NCBI RefSeq assembly: GCF_001439815.1
Contig: NZ_JYLM01000007.1
Location: 186,001 to 250,000 of the forward strand
Length of the DNA stretch: 64,000 bases
Origin: Pseudomonas orientalis
Lineage (GTDB): Bacteria > Pseudomonadota > Gammaproteobacteria > Pseudomonadales > Pseudomonadaceae
Reading direction: 5' to 3'
Below are positions 58,149 through 64,000 of the stretch, piece after piece; within the stretch, counting starts at the first letter, position 1; each line of letters opens with the position of its first letter. The translations under genes and the position numbers were made by a program. The notes under the pieces are model-generated. The model saw nothing but the letters and a program-made list of their open reading frames with translations, was not told the DNA's origin and made no database searches.

Positions 58149-60995
58149 TTACAGGCTGGAAATCCGCGCATGTTGCTCGGCCAGCTTGCCCAGGGCCTGC
58201 TCAGCCTCGGCCAACTTGGCGCGTTCCTTGTCGATGACTTCTGCCGGCGCCTTGTCGACGAACGCCGCGTTGGACAGCTTGCCGCCCACTCGCTGCACTT
58301 CGCCTTGCAGGCGCGCGATTTCCTTGTCGAGACGGGCCAGTTCCGCGCCCTTGTCGATCAGGCCGGCCATTGGCACCAGCACTTCCATGTCGCCAACCAG
58401 GGCGGTAGCGGACAGCGGTGCTTCGGCGCCATCGGCCAATACGGTGATCGACTCCAGCTTTGCCAGCTTCTTGAGCAGTGCATCGTTCTCGCCGAGGCGA
58501 CGCTGGTCTGCGGCACTGGCGTTCTTGACGAACACGGCCAGCGGCTTGCCCGGCCCGATATTCATCTCGGCGCGGATGTTGCGCGTGCCGAGCATCAAGG
58601 TCTTGAGCCATTCGATATCGCTTTCGGCGGCCTCATCGATGCGTGCTTCATTGGCCACCGGCCAGGGCTGCAGCATGATGGTCTTGCCGTCGATACCGGC
58701 CAGCGGCGCCAGGCGCTGCCAGATTTCTTCGGTGATGAACGGCATGAACGGATGCGCCAGGCGCAACGCCACTTCCAGCACGCGCACCAGGGTGCGGCGG
58801 GTGCCGCGCTGGCGTTCGACCGGCGCGTTTTCGTCCCACAGCACCGGCTTGGACAGTTCCAGATACCAGTCGCAATACTGGTTCCAGATGAACTCGTACA
58901 AGGCCTGGGCGGCCAGGTCGAAACGGAACTGGTCGAGCTGGCGGGTCACTTCGGCTTCGGTGCGCTGCAGCTGCGAGATGATCCAGCGATCCGCCAGGCT
59001 CAGCTCAAAGGCTTCGCCGTTCTGGCCGCAGTCTTCGCCTTTGTCCAGCACATAGCGCGCGGCGTTCCAGATCTTGTTGCAGAAGTTGCGGTAACCTTCG
59101 ACGCGGCCCATGTCGAACTTGATGTCGCGACCGGTGGACGCCAGGGAGCAGAAGGTGAAGCGCAGGGCGTCGGTGCCGTAGCTGGCGATGCCGTCGGCGA
59201 ATTCGTCGCGGGTCTGCTTCTCGATCTTCTTCGCCATTTTCGGCTGCATCATGCCCGAGGTGCGCTTGTGTACCAGCGCTTCGAGTTCGATGCCGTCGAT
59301 GATGTCCAATGGGTCCAGGACGTTGCCCTTGGATTTGGACATCTTCTGGCCCTGGCCATCACGCACCAGGCCGTGGACATACACGGTCTTGAACGGCACC
59401 TGCGGGGTGCCGTCGTCGTTTTTCACCAAGTGCATGGTCAGCATGATCATCCGGGCAACCCAGAAGAAAATGATGTCGAAGCCGGTAACCAGCACGTCGG
59501 TGGGGTGGAATTTTTCGAGGAACGCAGTTTTTTCCGGCCAGCCCAAGGTGGAGAAGGTCCACAGGCCGGCGCTGAACCACGTGTCCAGTACGTCATTGTC
59601 CTGATTCAATACCAGGTCTGCGGGCAGATTATTCTTGGCACGCACTTCGGCTTCATCGCGGCCTACATAAACCTTGCCCGACTCGTCGTACCAGGCTGGA
59701 ATACGGTGCCCCCACCACAGCTGACGGCTGATGCACCAGTCCTGGATGTCGCGCATCCAGGAGAAGTACATGTTTTCGTATTGTTTAGGCACGAACGCGA
59801 TGCGGCCGTCTTCAACGGCGGCGATGGCCGGTTCAGCCAAAGGCTTGGTCGACACGTACCACTGGTCGGTCAGCCACGGTTCGATCACGGTGCCGGAACG
59901 GTCGCCCTTCGGCACTTTCAGGCCGTGGTCGTCGACGCTCACCAGCAAACCGGCGGCGTCGAAGGCGGCAACGATCTGCTTGCGCGCTTCGAAGCGGTCC
60001 AGGCCGGCATATTCGGCCGGGATCTTGCCGTCGATGCTGTCGTTCAGCGTGCCGTCCAGGTTGAACGCCTGGCAGGCCGGCAATACCGCGGCGTTCTTGT
60101 CGAAGATGTTCAGCAGCGGCAGGTTGTGGCGCTTGCCGACTTCGTAGTCGTTGAAATCGTGGGCCGGGGTGATTTTCACGCAGCCGGTGCCGAATTCAGG
60201 GTCGCAGTAGTCGTCGGCGATGATCGGGATGCGGCGGCCGACCAATGGCAGCTCGACGAACTTGCCGATCAGTGCCTGATAGCGCTCGTCGTTCGGGTTA
60301 ACCGCTACGGCGGCGTCACCGAGCATGGTTTCCGGACGGGTAGTGGCGACGATCAGGTAGTCACTGCCTTCAGCGGTTTTGGCGCCGTCGGCCAGCGGGT
60401 ACTTGAGGTTCCACAGAAAGCCTTTCTCGTCGTGGTTTTCCACTTCAAGGTCGGAGATCGCCGTGTGCAGCTTGGTGTCCCAGTTGACCAGGCGCTTGCC
60501 GCGGTAGATCAGGCCGTCTTCATGCAGGCGCACGAAGGCTTCCTTCACGGCTTCCGACAGGCCGTCGTCCATGGTGAAGCGCTCACGGCTCCAGTCCACG
60601 GACGAGCCCAGGCGACGGATCTGACGGCTGATATTGCCGCCGGACTGATCTTTCCATTCCCAGACTTTCTCGAGGAATTTCTCGCGGCCCAGGTCATGAC
60701 GGTTCTGGCCGGTGGCTTCCAGTTGGCGTTCCACCAGCATCTGGGTGGCGATACCGGCGTGGTCGGTGCCCGGCTGCCACAGGGTGTCGCGACCCTGCAT
60801 GCGGCGGAAACGGATCAACGCGTCCATGATCGCATTGTTGAAGCCATGGCCCATGTGCAGGCTGCCAGTGACGTTCGGTGGCGGGATCATGATGGTGTAC
60901 GCGTCGCCCGCACCTTGTGGGGCGAAGTAGTTTTCGGACTCCCAGGTGTTGTACCAGGAAGTTTCGATAGCGTGGGGCTGGTAGGTCTTATCCAT
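58149..60995 (-). CDS. valS: Valyl-tRNA synthetase
   Basis: A class I aminoacyl-tRNA synthetase of 948 residues charging tRNA-Val. HIGH appears in PNVTGSLHMGHGFN and KMSKS in GQKMSKSKGN. The editing domain has the TTRPETMLGD segment. The C-terminal coiled coil (KGAELARLDKEIARLQGEVQRVGGKLSN ... KLAEAEQALGKL) is that of ValRS. The ATG at 60995 gives MDKTYQPHAIE, the standard start; an in-frame upstream codon at 61019 is less likely. Confidence 0.97.
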   Translation of the reverse strand: MDKTYQPHAIETSWYNTWESENYFAPQGAGDAYTIMIPPPNVTGSLHMGHGFNNAIMDALIRFRRMQGRDTLWQPGTDHAGIATQMLVERQLEATGQNRHDLGREKFLEKVWEWKDQSGGNISRQIRRLGSSVDWSRERFTMDDGLSEAVKEAFVRLHEDGLIYRGKRLVNWDTKLHTAISDLEVENHDEKGFLWNLKYPLADGAKTAEGSDYLIVATTRPETMLGDAAVAVNPNDERYQALIGKFVELPLVGRRIPIIADDYCDPEFGTGCVKITPAHDFNDYEVGKRHNLPLLNIFDKNAAVLPACQAFNLDGTLNDSIDGKIPAEYAGLDRFEARKQIVAAFDAAGLLVSVDDHGLKVPKGDRSGTVIEPWLTDQWYVSTKPLAEPAIAAVEDGRIAFVPKQYENMYFSWMRDIQDWCISRQLWWGHRIPAWYDESGKVYVGRDEAEVRAKNNLPADLVLNQDNDVLDTWFSAGLWTFSTLGWPEKTAFLEKFHPTDVLVTGFDIIFFWVARMIMLTMHLVKNDDGTPQVPFKTVYVHGLVRDGQGQKMSKSKGNVLDPLDIIDGIELEALVHKRTSGMMQPKMAKKIEKQTRDEFADGIASYGTDALRFTFCSLASTGRDIKFDMGRVEGYRNFCNKIWNAARYVLDKGEDCGQNGEAFELSLADRWIISQLQRTEAEVTRQLDQFRFDLAAQALYEFIWNQYCDWYLELSKPVLWDENAPVERQRGTRRTLVRVLEVALRLAHPFMPFITEEIWQRLAPLAGIDGKTIMLQPWPVANEARIDEAAESDIEWLKTLMLGTRNIRAEMNIGPGKPLAVFVKNASAADQRRLGENDALLKKLAKLESITVLADGAEAPLSATALVGDMEVLVPMAGLIDKGAELARLDKEIARLQGEVQRVGGKLSNAAFVDKAPAEVIDKERAKLAEAEQALGKLAEQHARISSL

Positions 60996-61097
60996 GCGCG
61001 GCGGGACCCTAGTTGGCATTTATTCAGGAAAGCCGGCAAGTATAACGGGGGATAGAGCGCAGGGCGAGGCGAAGACAGGGCTTAAGGTGTATGCAAC

Positions 61098-61189
61098 CAA
61101 ATGTGGGAGGGGGCTTGCCCCCGATGGCGGTGTGTCAGCTTCAAATAGACTGCTGACAGATTGCTATCGGGGGCAAGCCCCCTCCCACA
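61098..61189. repeat. Type-1 REP pair (REPIN) upstream of valS
   Basis: Arms caaatgtgggagggggcttg and gcaagccccctcccaca. It lies between valS and the small gene at 61207, both on the minus strand, so it splits what would otherwise be one transcript. Confidence 0.87.
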
Positions 61190-61206
61190 GGGGATGTCGG
61201 TTTGGT

Positions 61207-61584
61207 TCAGGATTGGTACTGGCTGAGCAATCGCTCCATCCGCGCATCCATTCGCCGTTTGATCTCGGCTTCGATATGCGGCGCATAGTCGTCGATCACA
61301 TCCTGCATGATCAATTGCGCCGCAGCGCGCAGTTCGTTGTCCAGGTGCAGCAGCAGGGCGTCGGGGGCTTTTTCCGCAGCGGGAGCGGGTTCTGCAATGA
61401 CCGGCTGCGGCGCAGCAGGCTTGTTGCCGACCATGTCGAACAACAGCGGAATCTGTACCTCGCTCTCGACCGTCTCGGTCAACAGCGGCGGTTGCAAGCC
61501 ATCATCACCCAGCAACTGACGGATCGACTCGAGGTCGTCCAGCAGGTGGTCGTCTTTTTTCAGCGGGTTGGGCGTGTCCATCAT
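61207..61584 (-). CDS. Small acidic protein between holC and valS
   Basis: A 125-residue protein with an acidic N-terminus (DDHLLDDLESIRQLLGDD), an Ala/Pro/Glu-rich middle and a helical amphipathic C-terminus (HLDNELRAAAQLIMQDVIDDYAPHIEAEIKRRMDARMERLLSQ). No enzyme motif is present. It is conserved in position next to holC in Pseudomonas as far as I recall. It starts four bases after holC stops, so it is co-translated. Function unknown. Confidence 0.75.
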   Translation of the reverse strand: MMDTPNPLKKDDHLLDDLESIRQLLGDDGLQPPLLTETVESEVQIPLLFDMVGNKPAAPQPVIAEPAPAAEKAPDALLLHLDNELRAAAQLIMQDVIDDYAPHIEAEIKRRMDARMERLLSQYQS

Positions 61585-61588
61585 GTAC

Positions 61589-62017
61589 TCAAAGTCGTTG
61601 TAGCCGGTGATCCTGCAAAGGATAGCCCTGTTCGCGGTAGAAACGGAAACTCTCCCGCGCGGCCTGACGAATAGCCGGGTCTTCCACCACCACTTCCGCC
61701 ACGCGGGCGAATGCCTTGGCGAAGGACGGTACTTTCAGGTCAAGGTTGACCAGCAGGTCATGGTGGTCGCCGCAACTGTCGCCCACACCCAGGACTACCA
61801 CGCCGTCGGGTTCCGATTCGGCGGGGCCGTGGGGTACGAAGCTTTCGCCCTTGAAGCGCCACAGGCGGGCATCAAGGTCCTCGCGTTGGGCGGCATCGCT
61901 GCAATGCAGGTAAATGCGATGGCCCATGCGCCAGGCTTTTTCGGTGAGCTTGCAGGCAAAGTCCAGGCGCGCGGACGGGTCGGCGCTGGGCAATATATAG
62001 AAGTCGACTTGGGTCAT
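61589..62017 (-). CDS. holC: DNA polymerase III subunit chi
   Basis: A 142-residue clamp-loader accessory protein that links the polymerase III holoenzyme to SSB. It shows the chi pattern VDFYILPSADPSARLDFACKLTEKAWRMGHRIYLHCSDAAQREDLDARLWRFKGESFVPHG and VVLGVGDSCGDHHDLLVNL. The order pepA-holC-valS is widely conserved in gamma-proteobacteria. Confidence 0.95.
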   Translation of the reverse strand: MTQVDFYILPSADPSARLDFACKLTEKAWRMGHRIYLHCSDAAQREDLDARLWRFKGESFVPHGPAESEPDGVVVLGVGDSCGDHHDLLVNLDLKVPSFAKAFARVAEVVVEDPAIRQAARESFRFYREQGYPLQDHRLQRL

Positions 62018-62046
62018 TGCGGTTCCTGGTGCTGGCCCGCCAGTCC

Positions 62047-62146
62047 TGTAGGAGCGAGCTTGCTCGCGAAAAACCAGAGGACACCGCGTTCATCCGGGAT
62101 GGGCGCGTTATCGTTGGCGATCTTCGCGAGCAAGCTGGCTCCTACA
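62047..62146. repeat. Type-2 REP pair (REPIN) between pepA and holC
   Basis: Arms tgtaggagcgagcttgctcg and cgagcaagctggctcctaca (one mismatch) with the spacer segment gcgcgttatcgttggcg. Confidence 0.87.
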
Positions 62147-62162
62147 GAAGGGCCGGTGGCGC

Positions 62163-63653
62163 TTAGGCTTTGGCGCGATCGAGCAGGTACTGGGTCAGCA
62201 GCGGTACTGGACGACCAGTGGCGCCCTTGTCCTTGCCGCCGCTGGTCCATGCGGTGCCGGCAATGTCCAGGTGCGCCCAGTTGAAGTTCTTGGCGAACCG
62301 CGACAGGAAGCAGGCAGCGGTGATGGTGCCGGCTTTGGGGCCGCCGATGTTGGCGATGTCGGCGAACGGGCTGTCCAGTTGTTCCTGGTACTCATCGAAC
62401 AGCGGCAGTTGCCAGGCGCGGTCGTCGGCGGCCTTGCCGGCGCTGAGCAGTTGCTCGATCAGCTCGTCGTTGTTGCCCAGCAGGCCCGAGGTGTGGGCGC
62501 CCAGGGCAACCACGCAGGCGCCGGTCAGGGTGGCGATGTCGATCACCGCCTGCGGCTTGAAGCGTTCGGCGTAGGTCAGCGCATCGCACAGCACCAGGCG
62601 GCCTTCGGCGTCGGTGTTGAGGATTTCCACGGTCTGGCCGCTCATGGTGGTGACGATATCGCCTGGACGGGCAGCGCCGCCGCTCGGCATGTTCTCGGCG
62701 CAGGCCAGGATGCACACCAGGTTGATCGGCAGCTTGAGTTCCAGCACGGCACGCAGGGTGCCGAATACGCTGGCGGCGCCGCCCATGTCGTACTTCATCT
62801 CATCCATGCCGGCGCCCGGCTTGAGGCTGATGCCGCCGGTGTCGAAGGTGATGCCTTTACCCACCAGGGCGTAAGGCTTCTCGGACTTCTTGCCGCCGTT
62901 GTATTGCATCACGATCAGGCGGGGGGGCTGGTCGCTGCCCTGGCCCACGGCATAGAACGAGCCCATGCCCAGTTCCTTGATCTTCTTCTCGTCCAGCACT
63001 TCGACCTTCAGGCCCTTGAATTCCTTGCCCAGCGCCTTGGCCTGTTCGCCCAGGTAGGTGGGGTGGCAGATGTTCGGCGGCAGGTTGCCCAGGTCGCGGG
63101 TGAACGACATGCCGTTGGCGATCGCGGTGGCGTGGGTCACGGCGCGCTCGACTTCAGCCTGGGCGGCCTTGATGGTCAGCAGGGTGATTTTCTTCAGGGC
63201 GCGGGGTTCGGCTTTCTGGCTCTTGAACTGGTCGAAGACGTAGCCGCCGTCCACCAGGCTTTCGGCCAGCAGGCGGGTCTTGCCGTAGCTGTCACGGCCC
63301 TTGATGACGATTTCATCGAGTGCCAGTGCCGCGTCGCTGCCGCCCAGGCCTTTAAGCGTGGTGAGGATGGTGCTGATGATCTTGCGAAACGGACGGTCGC
63401 CCAGTTCGGCGTCCTTGCCCACACCCACCAGCAACACGCGCTCGGCCTTGAGATTCGGCAGGCTCTGCAGCAGCAGGCTCTGGCCGACTTTGCCGGCCAG
63501 GTCGCCGCGCTTGAGCACGGCGCTGATGGCGCCGCCGCTCAGTTCATCCAGTTGCTTGGCGGCAACGCCGAGTGTGCGGCCTTCGCCGACAGCGACCACG
63601 AGGGTGGCGGTTTTCAACGTTTCGGGGCTAACGCTTTTTACAACCAATTCCAT
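62163..63653 (-). CDS. pepA: Leucyl aminopeptidase (M17)
   Basis: A cytosolic, two-metal aminopeptidase of 496 residues that also binds DNA in some bacteria. The metal and catalytic residues are in GKGITFDTGGISLKPGAGMDEMKYDMGG and the signature NTDAEGRL. The N-terminal domain starts MELVVKSVSPETLKTATLVVAV. It is divergent from lptF, a common gamma-proteobacterial arrangement, with 282 bp between. Confidence 0.96.
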   Translation of the reverse strand: MELVVKSVSPETLKTATLVVAVGEGRTLGVAAKQLDELSGGAISAVLKRGDLAGKVGQSLLLQSLPNLKAERVLLVGVGKDAELGDRPFRKIISTILTTLKGLGGSDAALALDEIVIKGRDSYGKTRLLAESLVDGGYVFDQFKSQKAEPRALKKITLLTIKAAQAEVERAVTHATAIANGMSFTRDLGNLPPNICHPTYLGEQAKALGKEFKGLKVEVLDEKKIKELGMGSFYAVGQGSDQPPRLIVMQYNGGKKSEKPYALVGKGITFDTGGISLKPGAGMDEMKYDMGGAASVFGTLRAVLELKLPINLVCILACAENMPSGGAARPGDIVTTMSGQTVEILNTDAEGRLVLCDALTYAERFKPQAVIDIATLTGACVVALGAHTSGLLGNNDELIEQLLSAGKAADDRAWQLPLFDEYQEQLDSPFADIANIGGPKAGTITAACFLSRFAKNFNWAHLDIAGTAWTSGGKDKGATGRPVPLLTQYLLDRAKA

Positions 63654-63935
63654 TTTCGGGTCCCTTATAAGGTCGGTGAGCCTGGCATGCGTACCCAGGC
63701 TTTAAAGCGTGGCAGCCTTGTAAACCGCCAGCGACAAAGGCCGCAGTTTGAACCTCGCAGGCGAAGCCTGACAACCCTCGAAGCACGCTTTGTGCGTGCG
63801 CATGAGGTTGCGCAGTGACAGGCGCGGTCAATCACAGGATAATGCGCCATCTTTTTAGCCGGCCCGCGCAAACGGGTCGACTCGGTATGCTTGCTTGTTT
63901 GGCCGCCTTAGCCTGACAACCCTGGAGTGTCTGGT

Positions 63936-64000
63936 TTGATCGTCTTCCGTTATCTATCCCGCGAAGTCCTGTTGACCCTGAGTGCCGTGAGTGCGGTATT
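63936..64000 (+). CDS. lptF: LPS export permease LptF, 5' end only
   Basis: The first 21 codons, MIVFRYLSREVLLTLSAVSA, match the LptF N-terminus and its first membrane helix. The start is TTG, with GGAG at 63924-63927 eight bases before it. LptF forms the LPS-extracting ABC transporter with LptG and LptB. The gene runs out of the window. Confidence 0.85.
   Translation, partial: MIVFRYLSREVLLTLSAVSAV

Noticed and set aside
57027..61055. A 1342-codon open frame on the plus strand
   Set aside because: It is the antisense of rlmF and valS, which have full-length family matches. It runs across a REP nest and a terminator, and its translation has no domain pattern.
22581..62146. Dispersed repeats as a CRISPR array or insertion sequences
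   Set aside because: Copies are single inverted pairs kilobases apart, without regular spacers, cas genes or a transposase; they are REP pairs.

Overview
The window reads as the chromosome of a Pseudomonas of the fluorescens complex. The GC-rich code, the hmgR/hmgABC homogentisate block, the chi-subunit/valS/pepA/lptF neighbourhood, the DUF3649/PepSY/DUF3325 iron-uptake trio and the two classes of short dispersed REP pairs all fit that group. No rRNA, tRNA, prophage, insertion sequence or CRISPR was seen.

Layout. 1-1.3 kb: tail of an amino-acid ABC transporter ATPase and an MqsR/MqsA toxin-antitoxin pair with a palindromic operator candidate. 1.4-13.3 kb: a CynX-like transporter, then a chaperone-usher fimbrial operon on the minus strand. 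It has one usher, one chaperone, four DUF1120 subunits upstream, a two-domain tip-like protein and another DUF1120 protein downstream. A REC-HPt protein, an RcsB/EvgA-like response regulator and one more DUF1120 gene sit divergently. 13.4-26.2 kb: mostly core genes: NTF2-like protein, GIY-YIG protein, TonB receptor, lipoprotein PBP4, hmgR/hmgA-fahA-maiA, an aromatic-acid type MFS transporter, a SirB1 protein and a Leu/Val/Phe dehydrogenase-like gene.

26.2-38.9 kb: the most interesting part, a one-direction gene cluster of eleven genes entered through an AT-rich 470-bp leader. At its heart are an N6-lysine hydroxylase, a FAD amino-acid oxidase and a cupin-methionyl-tRNA-synthetase fusion. This is the combination known from Streptomyces as hydrazine-forming machinery (Spb38/39/40 type), which joins N6-hydroxylysine to an amino acid through an N-N bond and then releases a hydrazino acid. 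Around the trio are a DapA-fold protein, a RhaM-like mutarotase, an HMGL/4-hydroxy-2-oxovalerate-aldolase-like enzyme, a HAD phosphatase, two SDRs, a degenerate ATP-grasp protein, a cytoplasmic periplasmic-binding-protein-fold protein and a group II PLP decarboxylase. I infer that it makes an N-N bonded small metabolite. I do not recognise the product, and three of the proteins have lost canonical catalytic residues.

38.9-46.4 kb: a YebG-family SOS gene with an excellent LexA box, psiE, a DUF3509 gene, sdaA and its neighbouring LysR regulator, a RaiA/HPF-type ribosome factor, and a DHA2 transporter with a divergent LysR. 46.6-54.4 kb: iron uptake: fecA-fecR-fecI with a Fur box, then DUF3649-PepSY-DUF3325 and a second sigma/anti-sigma pair with no receptor beside it. 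54.6-64 kb: core genes: glutaredoxin-like protein, yejK, HU, rlmF, valS, a small acidic protein, holC, pepA and the start of lptF. REP pairs are scattered through the core parts but were not seen in the fimbrial region or the N-N cluster.
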